From Perognathus longimembris pacificus (lineage: Eukaryota; Chordata; Mammalia; Rodentia; Heteromyidae): DNA of 64,000 nt. The position numbers were made by a program, and so were the translations under genes. Of this stretch, positions 10,903 through 22,145 are shown in pieces. Location: contig NC_063172.1 of NCBI RefSeq assembly GCF_023159225.1, forward strand, positions 60,136,828 through 60,200,827, in the 5' to 3' direction. Each line of letters begins with the position of its first letter. The first letter of the stretch is position 1. Below the pieces are notes generated by a model, which saw only the letters and a program-made list of their open reading frames with translations, searched no databases and was not told the DNA's origin.

Positions 10903-12139
10903 TAGATTCATGTTTTCTAATAATTCTTCATCTTCTTAGCAGATACAACTCACATGTAGCAGGGAAACTGACAAGCCAGAAGAAGGGAAAATGAGTCCTC
11001 AGGTATCTTTCCTTTTAAATACTTCATCTACAATCTGTTTTGAAAAGCAACATGGAGAATACAGACAAGTACAAATGAGAAAGCATACATACAGTGTTCT
11101 ATATAATTTCCATATCCAAAGGCACAATTTGATGACTAATTTCTCCTTGATCTCATATCCCTTTAGGCTGGTTCTCTGCTCTCTTTGGAGAGAATTTTTC
11201 CTTCTGTTTGGCAGTCCTCTGCTCCCACACTGTCATGGAATCAGTTGTTCCTGATGTTCAGGTCACTGAGGAACTCTTTGGTTCTGAGTCAGATGACCAG
11301 TCCTCTGACTTGATTGAACACATTTGAATTCTTTCATTCTTGAAATACTTGCACTTGGCTCCCAGCACATCATTTTTCCAGTTTTTTTCTCACCCATGTA
11401 GCTGCTCTTTTCCATCTCTTTCAATAGTTCATTGTCTTTACCACCTCCAACAGCACAGCCTATGCTTACACTCAGTCCTGGATAAGCTCACAGAGCTTAC
11501 AGCTATAAGTGACAAGCTGATAACGTTAGCCAGGATCTTCATTGAATACCGGTATCATATTTCCAGTTGGAAATCTTAGTAGGCTTGTTAATGACTACTA
11601 TAATGAACTCTCAGTTTTCCTTCATTCTACCCTTTTGGAATGTTTCTTATTTCAGGGAGCAACCATCCTTTCTTCCTAATTGCTTAAGATGAGGAGTTAA
11701 GAATTTGGTCTTGATTCTGATCATTTTTATATTCAATGCCATCCATAAACAAATGGTCAAATATTCTGAATCTAATCTTTACTAATTTGGTTTGACCCAC
11801 TCCATTTCCATGGGATATATATGTATGTATACAATATATACATAAAACACATGTGTATATACATGCATATATACACATGCACATGTATGTATTTATATAT
11901 TAGGTATATATAATTTTACTGCATAAATATAATAAGCATATGATATAATAGATACTAATATGTAATTTATATATAATTTTAATATATTTATATAATATAG
12001 ATGATACATATTATATAAATAAATAAAAATGACTTTCTAGTTGTTGGTTTATGTCTTGTTTCTCCCTAGTCTACCATTAATTCAACAAAAACTTCAATCA
12101 CATCGTGATACTCACTTGATAACTTATAGAAGCCTCCAA
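10903..12139. other. Non-coding interval
   Basis: Two frames of 87 and 79 codons on the + strand have no recognisable protein features. The last 300 bases become AT-rich. Confidence 0.45.
11812..12028. repeat. AT-rich (TA/TATG) low-complexity tract
   Basis: Alternating ta, tatg and taca units over about 200 bases, degenerate. Confidence 0.85.
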
Positions 12140-13169
12140 ATTTAATTTTTAATTCATTGTAAAGGTGATTTTAGTAACATAAGTCAGGTATGAGTATATT
12201 TCTTTTTGAACAGTGCCACCCCTTCCTCATTTTCTTCTAGTTTTTCCCCTCTGTACCACCCTTCTCCCAAGGTGTATAGTTGATTTCCAACATAGTATCT
12301 AGTGAGTATCACTGCTGAATTGGTTCACCCTTTGCTCCACAGTTTCTATGCTTCCTCTACCTCTTCAATCAAGACAAAGTGTACAGAAATAAAAAAGTGA
12401 CAAAGGAATAAACCAAAGAAAATAAAAAAGAATGACAAATAGTACAATAAAAAAACCTCCTGTTTCTATTTCTTGAAGTTCATTTTGATAAGTGTCATTT
12501 TGTGTGATTAATAGGCACATAGCCATTGAGCCGTTCTGATCTTCTCCTAAGAATATCTTCCTTTGGCCTCATTGTATGAATGCTTAGACTGCTGTTTAAT
12601 CATTTCCAAATGTAATTATTTGTCTTTTCCTATCCATTGGGTTTACTTGTAGATTTAGAGGCACATTCTAATTATTACATATAAGGGAAACCATGTAGCC
12701 TATCTTTCTTTGGGTATGGCTTACTTTGCTTAATATATATATATTTTTTTCAAGTCTTTCCATTTCCTTATGAATTGGGCAATGTCATTCTTTCTGATGG
12801 GAGCATGAAATTCCATTGTGTGTATATATACCACTTTTTTTTTTGATCAGTTTATCCACTGAGGGTCATCTGGGTTGATTCCATATCTTGACTATGGTAA
12901 ACAATGCTGTGGTGAACATGTTTGTGCAGGTAGCTTTAGTGAAGCCTAGTTTGTGGTCACTGGGTATCTCAGGAGTAGGATTGCTGGATCATAGGGAAGC
13001 TCTATGTTTAGTCTTTTGAGGAACCTCCATACTGCTTTCCAGAGTGGTTGAACAAGTTTGTACTCCCATCAACAGTGTAGTAGGGTTCCCTTTTGACCAC
13101 ATCCCTGCCAGTATCTGTTATTGTTAGTTTTCTTGATAATGGCCTTTCTAACTGGGGTGAAGCGGAATC

Positions 13170-13442
13170 TCAATGTTGTTTTGATTTGCATTGTTTATGG
13201 CCAGGGATGTGGAATATCTCTTCATGTGTATATTGCCCATTCTGGAGAAGTCTCTCTTTTAAGCCTTTAGCCAACTTATTAATTGGGTTGTTGTTTCTTT
13301 GAGGATTTTTTGGGTGGAGGTTTACTTGTTTGATCTCTGAGTATATTTTAGATATGAGGCCCTTATATGATGTATAGCTAGTAATGATCTTCTTCCATTG
13401 TGTGAGCTTTCTATTTTTCTTGCTAGCTATGTCCTTTGCCAT
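13170..13442 (-). pseudogene. L1 ORF2 fragment
   Basis: Translates to a stretch with the L1 ORF2 signature YKGLISKIYSEIKQ near residue 26-39, the region just upstream of the cysteine-rich C-terminus. The frame is open for only 90 codons and has stops on both sides, so it is a dead fragment of the endonuclease/reverse transcriptase polyprotein. Confidence 0.85.
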
Positions 13443-13788
13443 TGGAAACTCTTCAATTTGATGAAATCCCTTTCATCTGGCCTTTCTTTGAATTGTTGTG
13501 ATTCTGGATCTTTACTTAGGAAGTTTCTACCTGTTCTTCCTGTAATATTTTCAGGGTATCTGGTCTTACATTGAGGTCTTTGCTCCATTTGACACTGATT
13601 CTAGTGTAGGGATAAACAACTTAAGTTCTAACTTCCGTTTTCTGCACATGTATAGCCAATTCTGCCCGCACCATTTGTTGAAGAGTCTTTCTTCCATCCT
13701 GTGTTTTTGGCTCCTTTATCAAATATTAGGTGACTATGTCTGTGGCTTCATTTCTAGGTTTTCTATTTGATTCCACTGGTCCTCAGGT

Positions 13789-14031
13789 CTATTCTTGTGC
13801 CAGTACCAAACTTTTTATTACTGTGGTTTTGTAATAGAGTTTGAAGTTTGGTATTGCTAGTCTTTCAACACTGTTTTCCCTGCTAATAATTGTTTGTGTT
13901 TTGCAATGTCTTTTATTATTACATATGAATTTTTGGATTGCTTCTTCTATGTCATTGAAGAACGTTGCTGGTATTTTGATGGGCATTGCACTGACTTTGT
14001 AGATAGCTTTGAACAGTATTGCCATTTTCAT
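13789..14031 (-). pseudogene. L1 ORF2 fragment
   Basis: The peptide contains FKAIYKVSAMPIKIP and IPNFKLYYKTTV, matching the conserved post-RT segment of L1 ORF2 (human L1 has FNAIPIKLP and LPDFKLYYKATV). It is broken by stops and frameshifts relative to the downstream piece at 13170-13442. Confidence 0.88.
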
Positions 14032-14215
14032 GATGTTAAGCCTTTTAACCCAGAAGCATGAGAGGTTTATTCATTTCCTTAAATCTTATTTAATTTCCTT
14101 TTGCATTTTTTAATGTTTTCATCACAGAAGTCCTTCACATCATTAGTTAATTTCTAGGTATTTTCTGAGGCCATTAAATCTTCACATTTTATATTCTCAG
14201 AATTCCGTGATTGGC

Positions 14216-15090
14216 TCTTGGGTAATTCTCAAACCTCATATCTGTCCTTTTTTGCTTACTATTTGTATCTCTTCTTAAAGGAACTGTTGGTTTCCTTTTA
14301 TTTTTTATATTAGATATTTCAATTTTATTGGTTATGGAATATAATTTCCAATTCCTTTGTCACAATGTTTGCATTTTTCCTGCACCTGCCTTCATGATTT
14401 CAGTCAATGTTTGTCCTTCTGGAATATGAAATCTAGAGTAGAAAATCAGTCAATATGTTCAGACAGCTTACAGGAAATTCCTGCCATTGCTCTGGACAGT
14501 TTTTATTTGGGGAATACTGAAGTTTGAATACAGGCCCCTAGGCAAACACTCCCTTTACACCAGGGACCCATGTCCCCAGGGCTTTTGGATTTAGTTACTA
14601 TAGGCTCTGCAAGTTTTCCCCAGCTGTCTAGTGACTAATCCTACCAACTTCGCCTCACTGGCAGTAGGATTGATAGCAGTGTTTAAGTAAGAAAAAACAT
14701 CTCAACTAAGTCTAGACAAAAAGTGTCTTAGGAACTTGAGATAACATTGCCCAGCTTTCTTTGAACATAGAAGCTTAATATTTTTTTGTTTGTTTTCTAA
14801 GAAAAAGAAGTCAGCTAGAAACATATTTTAGTCAAACTATATTAGAGGTCAAGAGAAAAAAGAGGCTTCAGCCTAAGAAATCACAGCTTGAAGTACCATT
14901 CCAAGCCCAACTCTATTCAGAACCCCAGTAATTGTAGAAGTTTCTCTGCAGAGAAAGTCTGCCTCACAGAGTTCTCAGGAAATTTCTGTGACCTCCTGAG
15001 AGGTATTTTCTGTCTACACCCAGTGACAGGTTCCCCTTCTCTCAAATCCCTCAAGGTGTGTGTTGCCTTTTATTTTTTATGTTTCTTTTT
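14216..15090. other. Non-coding interval with an ID-like fossil
   Basis: Bases 14505-14582 look like a decayed reversed ID element (gaatactgaagtttgaatac...cccatgtccccagggct). The rest is unassigned. Confidence 0.5.
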
Positions 15091-15103
15091 TACTTATTTA
15101 TTT

Positions 15104-15307
15104 ATTATTTTTTTTTGCCAGTCCTTGGGCTTGAACTCAGGGCCTGAGCACTGTCCCTGGCTTCTTTTTGCTCAAGGCTAGCACTCTGTCACTTGAGCCA
15201 CAGCACCACTTCTGGCCATTTTCTGTATATGTGGTGCTGGGGAATTGAACCCAGGGTCTCATGTTTACGAGGCAAGCACTCTTGCCACTAGGCCATATCC
15301 CCAGCCC
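15104..15307 (-). mobile_element. IDL-Geo SINE with 13-bp TSD
   Basis: The reversed Geo half (ccagtccttgggcttgaac) is followed by the reversed ID-like half ending ccccagcc. The duplication tacttatttattt occurs at 15091-15103 and 15308-15320. Confidence 0.93.
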
Positions 15308-15324
15308 TACTTATTTATTTTAAT

Positions 15325-15495
15325 TCTGAGAAACTGGGGGATGAACCAAGGGCTTGGCATATGCTAAGTAAGTACTCTCTACCATTGAGCTATAACCCCA
15401 GGCCTTGTCTTTTGAATTAGGATTTCTCTTCATAGCTCAGGACAGCCTTGAACTTACCATCTTCATGCCTCATCCTGTGCTACAATGACAGGGTT
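15325..15495 (-). mobile_element. B1 plus ID dimer fossil (B1-dID-like)
   Basis: Low coordinates read as a reversed ID (gatgaaccaagggcttggc...ccattgagctataacccc). Higher coordinates read as a reversed B1 (atagctcaggacagccttga...acaatgacaggg). The 5'-B1-ID-3' order is the arrangement known from B1-dID SINEs of squirrel-related rodents; the assignment is tentative. Confidence 0.65.
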
Positions 15496-15867
15496 CTCAA
15501 AGGAGATTTAATTAATGATATACTGAGTTTCCTAAAATAAAAAAAAAATCTGTGTACTTCATTTAGTTTTGGAGTTTTGTTCTACAGGAATAATAGATCT
15601 TTTTTCAGATTTACTGTTAACTGTCTCATATTTTGTATGCAATATTAAATGACAAGAGTTCTTTGTGCCTATTGATTATATCACTTGATGCAGAAAACAT
15701 TTGCAAAAATTTAGCATGGGTTATTCACAGAAGTTCTTAGCATATCAGTAGAGTAACACTTCTCAAGCTAAATGAATAGAACAGAAAGAGACCCTGAAAC
15801 AGTACTTATGGCAGAAGGCTGAACAATTCTAATTATCATCAGGTGCTAGGTTAGTCAACATTATAGT
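15496..15867. other. AT-rich non-coding DNA
   Basis: No gene or repeat recognised. Confidence 0.45.
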
Positions 15868-16140
15868 GAGGCAAGACAAAAGAACAAACTATGTCTATAT
15901 TGGAAAGGAAAAAAAAAGCAAAGCTGTCTTTACTTACAGGTGAAATGATAGTCTATAAAGAAATCCAATGAAACTTACCAAAAGAAAATGAAATCTACAG
16001 CTAAGAAGTCAGGCTTTATATTGCAAGGGAGAAAATTGGCATACAAAAATGAATTGTATTTCTAACAAAGTACATGTGAGATCAATGAGTATTGACAACT
16101 AAAACAGATCTTTTAATATCACATCAAAACACCAGAAAGT
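15868..16140 (+). mobile_element. Ancient L1 ORF2 fragment
   Basis: The order gctgtctttacttacaggtg, then ctataaagaaatccaatgaa, then gcatacaaaaatgaattgta follows the reverse-transcriptase region of L1 ORF2 (the FADD box environment and the section after it). It is heavily mutated, with no open frame. Confidence 0.65.
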
Positions 16141-16835
16141 GACAAAACTCTTTCATTGCTGGCAATAATCACACTTTATTAGTACATATCACTTTTATGT
16201 GTTATGCTCAGAGACATTGTGTTTAATGTTGTATCCATGTTTAGAAAGAATATTGGCTTATTTCCTTGGAACAAATTGGTCAGTTTTGGTAGCTGACATT
16301 GAGAATGAATATGGAATCAATCCTTCCTCTTTATTCCATTATTTTGAGGGAGAGGCTAGCAATGGGATTTGAACTTTGGGCTTCCTATTTGCTCAGCTTT
16401 TCCATGTATGGATGGTTCTCTACAGCCAGCCATGCCTCCCTCTCAGCCTCTCTGTTCTGGGCTGGCTTTGAAGTACAATTCTCTGGGTGCCAGGCTACTT
16501 CCTCCTTAATTCTATGCGAGAGTTTGTGTAAAGTTGTTATTATGTCTTCCATAGATGCTAGTAGATTCACCAATGAACCCATCTGTACTTAGAATCTTCT
16601 TTGTCTTATTGCTTTTAAGAACAAAGTTAATTTCTCCAATAGGCATAGGCTGAAACAAGTTATTGTTATTTTCTCTAGTGAGGACTGATAGTTTGTAACT
16701 TTCAAGGTGTGGTTTTCATTTCATCCAAGTGGTCAGTTAATTTTCATTTAAATAAGGAAGTTTTTTTTTTTTTTAGTACTTTATTATCTTTTGTCAATGG
16801 TAGAATCTGTATGGATGGTGGCCTTTCATTTCTTT
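16141..16835. other. Non-coding interval
   Basis: Contains overlapping frames on both strands (16299-16592 +, 16385-16582 -) without recognisable protein features. A very diverged SINE may underlie 16330-16495, but this is not convincing. Confidence 0.4.
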
Positions 16836-17047
16836 AAAAAAATATTTATTTATTTTGCTAGTCCGGGGGCTTGGACTCAGGGCCTGAGCACTGTCCCTGG
16901 CTTCCCTTTGTTCAAGGCTAGCACTCTACTTCTTGAGCCACAGCGCCACTTATGGCTTTTTCTGTGTTATGTGGTGCTGAGCAATTGAACCCAGGGCTTC
17001 ATGCATGCAAGGCGAGGACTCTACCACTAAGCCATATTCCCAGCCCT
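16836..17047 (-). mobile_element. IDL-Geo SINE, older copy
   Basis: Both monomers are present but more diverged than neighbouring copies. The flanks ctttcatttcttt (16823-16835) and ctttcattcttt (17048-17059) form a TSD differing by one base. Confidence 0.88.
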
Positions 17048-17086
17048 CTTTCATTCTTTTATTGAAAAATGTTGTCATTGTTTCTT

Positions 17087-17292
17087 TTTTTTTTTTTTTT
17101 GGCCAGTCCTGGGGCTTGGACTCAGGGCCTGAGCACTGTCCCTGGCTTCTTTTTGCTCAAGGCTAGCACTCTGCCACTTGAGCCACAGCGCCACTTCTGG
17201 CCGTTTTCTGTATATGTGGTGCTGGGGAATTGAACCCAGGGCCTCATGTATATGAGGCAAGCACTCTTGCCACTAGGCCATATCCCCAGCCC
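17087..17292 (-). mobile_element. IDL-Geo SINE, near-consensus, perfect 14-bp TSD
   Basis: On the minus strand the ID-like half has an A box at 17270-17280 and a B box at 17226-17237. The Geo half has an A-box-like segment at 17166-17185 and a B-box-like segment at 17111-17123. A long A tail follows. The TSD tgtcattgtttctt lies at 17073-17086 and 17293-17306. This is a good reference copy of the family. Confidence 0.96.
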
Positions 17293-17798
17293 TGTCATTG
17301 TTTCTTGATTATTGTAGATCATGTATGACTTTTGTTGATATTCTCAAAGAAGTTTTCACTGCTATTTTTCAGTTTTTTTACATTGATTACTTTGTCTTTG
17401 TTATATTATTTATGTTGCTTCCATTACAATGCTTTTCATCAAAAATTTATGGAAGAAACTAAAGTCATTGATTTGAGATCTTTATTTTTTTAAATTTGCT
17501 TTCCTAAGTTTTTAATTATATAAATTTCCCACAAGTAATGGCTTAGTATTCACTAACTCTGAATTATGGTGCACTCATTTTAATTTATACCGAAATACTT
17601 CCTCTTTCCTTATTTGATTTTTTTTCTTTGATGCAACAGTTATGTATAAATGTTAGCTTCCAAATATTTAGATTTTTTTTAATAGAGAACTTTCTGTGTT
17701 CCTAATGTATTTTCATTGTAGTTAGGGAAAACACTTTGGGTGCCCTCAATCTTTCAAAATACAACATTTGCTTCTTGTACTATCTGGTCAGCTATTAG

Positions 17799-17836
<38 letters not shown>
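17799..17836. repeat. (TTA)n microsatellite at a SINE tail
   Basis: About 12 TTA units precede the tail end of the reversed SINE that follows. Confidence 0.95.
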
Positions 17837-17837
17837 C

Positions 17838-17889
17838 TTAATTTTGTGCCACTAAGGGCTTGGGCAGTGTCCCCGAGCTTTTTTATTTA

Positions 17890-17920
<31 letters not shown>

Positions 17921-18100
17921 TTTTTGCTGAAGGTAGTGCTCTATCATTTGAGCTACAGCTATATGTTCAGCTTTTTGGTGGTTAATTGCAAATAAGAGTC
18001 TCATGGGCTTTGCTGTCCAGGCTGGCTTTGAACTGTGATCCTCAGCTCTCAGCATTCTGAGTAGCTAGGAACACAACAGGCTTGGGCCACTAGCACTCAG
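17838..18100 (-). mobile_element. B1-like/Geo composite SINE with internal TTTA expansion
   Basis: The reversed Geo half is split at 17880-17925 by a TTTA repeat that replaces the usual gctcaagg segment. The B1-like half (gatcctcagctctcag, gtagctaggaacac) is intact. Confidence 0.8.
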
Positions 18101-18477
18101 ATCTCAGCTATTAATATTATTCAATGTAGCTTTCATCTCAGATATTAGCATTTTCATCTCTAGAAATTAAACTTTGTTTTCTAGATCTTTCGTGTCTCTA
18201 CTTAATGTTTTAAACATTTGGATTCTGTTACATTAACTCTTTTAATTGTATTTACTAGCAAATTGTAACGTTTATCATTTATGTCAGTTTTTATTGAATT
18301 TATTTAATTTTTGGTTTATTGCAGATTACATACATACATACAGCTAGTTAACCAGTGTGATAACATCACTGGATGTTGGACACTGTGCATTTTACTCTTT
18401 TGAGTATTGATAATTTGGACTTCTTATAAATAAACCTCATGCTCAATTCTCAGCTAGTGTTACATTACTTGTAAGTA

Positions 18478-18683
18478 CAGTCATACATCTCTAAACCAAT
18501 GGGATATTTTCTGAGAAATACATCCTTAGGGTATTTCATTGCTGTGTGAAATTCATTTAACACCTTTGACAATTCTAACATTATACAAAATGGCTACAGG
18601 ATTGTTAGGCAGTGTTATCTGTGGAACCCTGGTATCTACATTTTACTTTATTGACCAAACCATCACTATTTGGTCCAGGACTG
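18478..18683. mobile_element. Tigger-type (Tc1/mariner) MITE fossil, flanked by TA
   Basis: Starts cagtcat and ends gactg, giving short terminal inverted repeats, with TA dinucleotides at 18476-18477 and 18684-18685 as expected for a Tc1/mariner target site. The segment gatattttctgagaaataca fits the Tigger3-like consensus as I remember it. Confidence 0.65.
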
Positions 18684-19892
18684 TAGCTTGATGTTTTAGG
18701 CTTAAGGTTTACATTGGTTCTTAAATAGACCTTTTATTTGCTTTATTACATTGGAATAAAAAAATCTATTGAGTTCTGATTATGAAATATCTTTCTTCAA
18801 GTGAAATACATGTTTAGTTTTTGAGATAATTGTTTATGAACATTTACAAAGAAGGTTTTTATTCATTTTCAGGGTATTTATTAAATAATAGAATCTGACT
18901 ACTTTTTGGATGAAACAAATCAAGAAATGTATGTATTTACAAAATTTAAACAATAGGAAATGAAGAAATGAGAAGTAAATGTTCTCTTTTTGCTAATGTT
19001 AAAAATTCTTTTATTTTTGTACAATGTTCAGGCATTTACTAGCAAGTTTCTGTATATCTTAAATTTCCCCTCTATTACATTTGTTTACCTATCTGCTTTG
19101 ATTAGAATAGCACATTGACAATTCTCCTTTATGAATCTGTGTGTGTGGGTATGCAGCATATTCTACACTCTTTGCTAATTATGAATTAAATTTTGTTGAT
19201 AATTTATTAATTATTAAATGGGATTTTCTCATTCTGCACATGATGTTGATACAAATCTTGCATTTATAATTAGATGTAATAAAAATATTTTAGAAATAAG
19301 TTAAAAGGACATATGTTTGTTCTGAAGCTTTCATAAATATTCATTGTATTTATGTACAAGTCGTTTTAGTCTTTTTGTGCCTCAGTTTTCTCAACTGTCA
19401 TTAAATTATGTTGGATTATATTTGTATTAAATTCACTTCCAATACTGAAATTGCCTGTGTAGACATAGGTCCTGTGTAGGGCTCCACTGCAACCCGCACG
19501 GGTCTCGATGGAAGTTTGGTCTGTTGGTTTGTGATGGTGGGGGACATATGCCTAACCTTTGTGTCCACCAGAATTTTCTTCTCTCCTATTTGGTCTTGCC
19601 AAATGATGCTGTATATATTACTGTAGAGAAATTCTGACAAAAAGGAAAGAAAATGTGAATCATAGGGTTTTATTCTCTTATCCCATCATTAGATCACATC
19701 TTTTGTAGCAATTTATATTTCACAACTATCCTATGGAATGCTTATGTATATAAACTGCATTTTTATGTTAAAATGTCAGTTTTTAAATAAGAAGCATTTG
19801 TTTCCATTCAAAATTGTGCATCTTTGGGGGATACCATATAATAAGTCCGTATATGATTTTTTTTTCTGGGCTTTATCCATTGATTTCTTTTT
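18684..19892. other. About 1.2 kb of AT-rich non-coding DNA
   Basis: No gene recognised. A 74-codon minus-strand frame at 19416-19640 has no known domain, although that stretch is richer in CpG than its surroundings. Confidence 0.45.
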
Positions 19893-20417
19893 TTTAAAAT
19901 TGATTTTCCTTTATTGTCAAAGAGAACTACAGAGGGGCTACAATTTCATATGTAACGTAGTGAGTACATTTCTTGTTCAACTTGTTACCTCCTCCCTCAT
20001 TTTTCCCCTGCCTTCCTCCTCCCCTTTCCCTCTCCCTCCAATGAGTTGTATAGTTGGTTTACACCAAATGGTTTTCCAAGTATTGCTTTTGGAATCCTTT
20101 GTCTTTTATCCTTTATCTCTCTATTTTGATATACCCTTTACCTTCCCTAGTTCTAATACACATATATACAGTATCCAGGGTACTCAGATGAGATACAGTG
20201 ATAGCACAAGGACAACTGCAGGAAGGGAATACAAAAGAAACAAACAAACAAAAAAAGCAGTACAGTTTCACATGGCATGTTGAAAATAATTACAACAATG
20301 ATATACCAATTCTTTCCATGACATGGAGTTCATTTCACTTAGCATCATCTTATGTGTTCATAAGGGCATAGCTATTGGGCTATTGTGATCTTCTGCTATG
20401 ACTAACCTAAGCCTGTA

Positions 20418-20683
20418 CTAATTATTCCCTATGAGGGAAACCATAGAGTCCATGTTTGTTTGGGTATGGCTCACTTCACTTAGTATAATTTTTTCCAAGT
20501 CTTTCCATTTCCTTACGAATGGGGCAATGTCGTTCTTTCTGATAGAGGCATAGAATTCCATTGTGTATATGTACCACATTTCCCTGATCCACTCATCTAC
20601 TGAGGGGCAGCTGGGTTTGTTCCATATTTTAGAAATGACAAATTGTGCTGCGATAAACACTGTTGTGCTGGTGGCTTTAGTGT
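20418..20683 (-). pseudogene. L1 ORF2 C-terminal fragment
   Basis: The peptide contains MWYIYTMEFYASIRKND and ends with SLIGNN, equivalent to the end of L1 ORF2 (human L1 has MWHIYTMEYYAAIKN...SLIGGN). The first residues of the open frame, beyond 20684, come from the inverted segment and are not part of this reading. Confidence 0.9.
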
Positions 20684-20686
20684 GTT

Positions 20687-21583
20687 CAATGGAACAGAAC
20701 TGAAGACCCAGAAATGAGCCCACAGAACTATGCCTACTTAATCTTTGATAAAGGAGCTAAAAAAAAGGATGGAAGAAAGACAGCCTCTTCAACAAATGAT
20801 GCTGGCAAAACTGGTCAACACTTGTAACAAATTAAAACTGGATCCTTATATATCACCCTGCACCAAAATCAATTCCAAATGGATCAAAAATCTCGAAGTA
20901 AAATCCGATACCTTGAAAACACTAAAAGAAGGAATAGGAGAAACACTTAGGCTCCTTGGCACAGGACAAAACTTCCTTAATAAAGGCCCAGAAATACAAC
21001 GAATCAAAGAAAGGTTGGACAAATGGGACTGCATCAAACTGCAGAGCTTCTTCAGGGCAAAGGAGATAGCTTGCAAAATAAACAGAAAGCCCACAGATTG
21101 GGAAAATGTTTACTGGCCATTCAACAGACAAAGACCTCATATCTAAAATATATGCAGAACTAAAAAAATAAATTCCTCCTAAACAAAGCCTCAAAGAACC
21201 AACAGCCCCCTCAACAAGTGGGCTAAATACCTAAAAATAGATGTCTCTGAAGAGGAAATGAGAATGGCCAAGAGACACATGAAGAAATGCTCTACATCAC
21301 TGGCCATAAAAGAAATGCAAATCAAAACAACATTGAGATTCTACCTCAACCCAGTAAGAATGCCCATTATTAGGAAAACTAACAGTAACAAATGCTGGAA
21401 GGATGTGACCTAAAGGAACCTTACTACATTGTTGGTAGGAACCCTACTACATTGTTGGTGGGAATATAAACTTGTTCAACCACTCTGGAAAGCGGTATGG
21501 AGATTGCTCAGAAGGCTAAACATAGAGTTCCCCTACGACCCAGCAGCCCTATTTTTGGGCATCTACCCAAAAGATTACAAGCA
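20687..21583 (+). pseudogene. L1 ORF2 fragment in inverted 5' segment
   Basis: Open from 20745 to 21146 with CNKLKLDPYISPCTKINSKW and LDKWDCIKLQSFF, then frameshifted. Later codons still match HMKKCSTSLAI and the CWW-type region of the L1 ORF2 cysteine-rich domain up to LGIYPKDYK. It encodes no complete protein. Confidence 0.88.
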
Positions 21584-21698
21584 TACATGAAGTTTTAAAA
21601 AAAAATCAATATTCAAGTTAGAGTAAACATACCTGTCTCTTTCCACCTATATCATTTCTTTGTGGTGAAAATATTTTGAATACTTTCTAATAATTTTT

Positions 21699-21901
21699 TT
21701 TTTTTTTTTGGCCAGTCCTGGGCCTTGGACTCAGGGCCTGAGCACTGTCCCTGGCTTCTTCCCGCTCAAGGCTAGCACTCTGCCACCTGAGCCACAGCGC
21801 CCCTTCTGGCCGTTTTCCATACATGTGGTGCTGGGGAATCGAACCTAGAGCTTCATGTGTAGGAGGCAAGCACTCTTGCCACTAGGCCATATTCCCAGCC
21901 C
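21699..21901 (-). mobile_element. IDL-Geo SINE
   Basis: Near-consensus in both monomers. The TSD tttctaataattttt (21684-21698) versus tttctagtaattttt (21902-21916) differs at one base. Confidence 0.94.
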
Positions 21902-22011
21902 TTTCTAGTAATTTTTGAAGTAATATATTATTGATCTTTACCATACAATGAAACATCAAGAAACATGTGGTAATATAATTTAAGAGCAAACAAATTTGTG
22001 GTTCCGTGGCT

Positions 22012-22145
22012 TCCTTCCTTCATTCCTCCCTTCCTCCCTCCCCTTCTCTCTTTTAACAAGGTCTTACTATGTAGTCCAAGGTGGCCTTGAACTCACAATC
22101 CTCCTGTCTCAATCTCCCAAGTGCCAGGGATTACTGGTGTAAAAA
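22012..22145 (-). mobile_element. B1 SINE with pyrimidine tail
   Basis: A (ttcc)-rich tail at 22012-22050 is followed by reversed B1 sequence (ggtcttactatgtagtccaa, ggccttgaactcacaatcc, gtgccagggattactggtgt). It is a monomer without the Geo half. Confidence 0.82.

Larger units (their letters stand above)
12140..14215 (-). mobile_element. L1 retrotransposon, 5'-truncated (3' UTR plus ORF2 end)
   Basis: Reading the minus strand gives the ORF2 C-terminal region followed by an L1 3' UTR ending near 12140-12165. It is more diverged than the L1 3' ends at 20, 29, 50 and 62 kb, so it belongs to a different or older subfamily. ORF2 similarity fades at about 14215, so the 5' half is missing. Confidence 0.85.
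17320..18300 (-). mobile_element. Ancient L1 (L1M/HAL1-type) fragment interrupted by a SINE
   Basis: Phrases such as ttccaaatatttagattttt, gtagttagggaaaacacttt and tttcatctctagaaattaaa follow the order of old mammalian L1M-type sequence read in reverse. The composite SINE at 17838-18100 splits it. Assignment is from memory of the family consensus. Confidence 0.55.
19893..21594 (-). mobile_element. L1 with inverted 5' part (twin-primed insertion)
   Basis: From 19893 to about 20684 the minus strand carries an L1 3' UTR and the ORF2 C-terminus. From about 20686 to 21583 the plus strand carries the preceding part of ORF2. The two broken ends fit together: the plus part stops after the codons for DYK and the minus part resumes at HTKATS, with only a few bases lost. 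This is the structure of a 5'-inverted L1. Confidence 0.88.

Noticed and set aside
17220..17292. tRNA-like sequence with A and B boxes
   Set aside because: It is the ID-like head of a SINE with a poly-A tail and target-site duplication. It lacks a complete cloverleaf and is not a tRNA gene.
17075..17322. Similar 60-80 residue peptides recurring at many places (also near 6800, 21700, 34800, 51450 and 55450)
   Set aside because: It looks like a protein family but is only the IDL-Geo SINE read through in two frames.
20745..21146. A 133-codon frame that could be taken for a gene
   Set aside because: It matches the L1 ORF2 C-terminal region and lies in the inverted part of a truncated L1.
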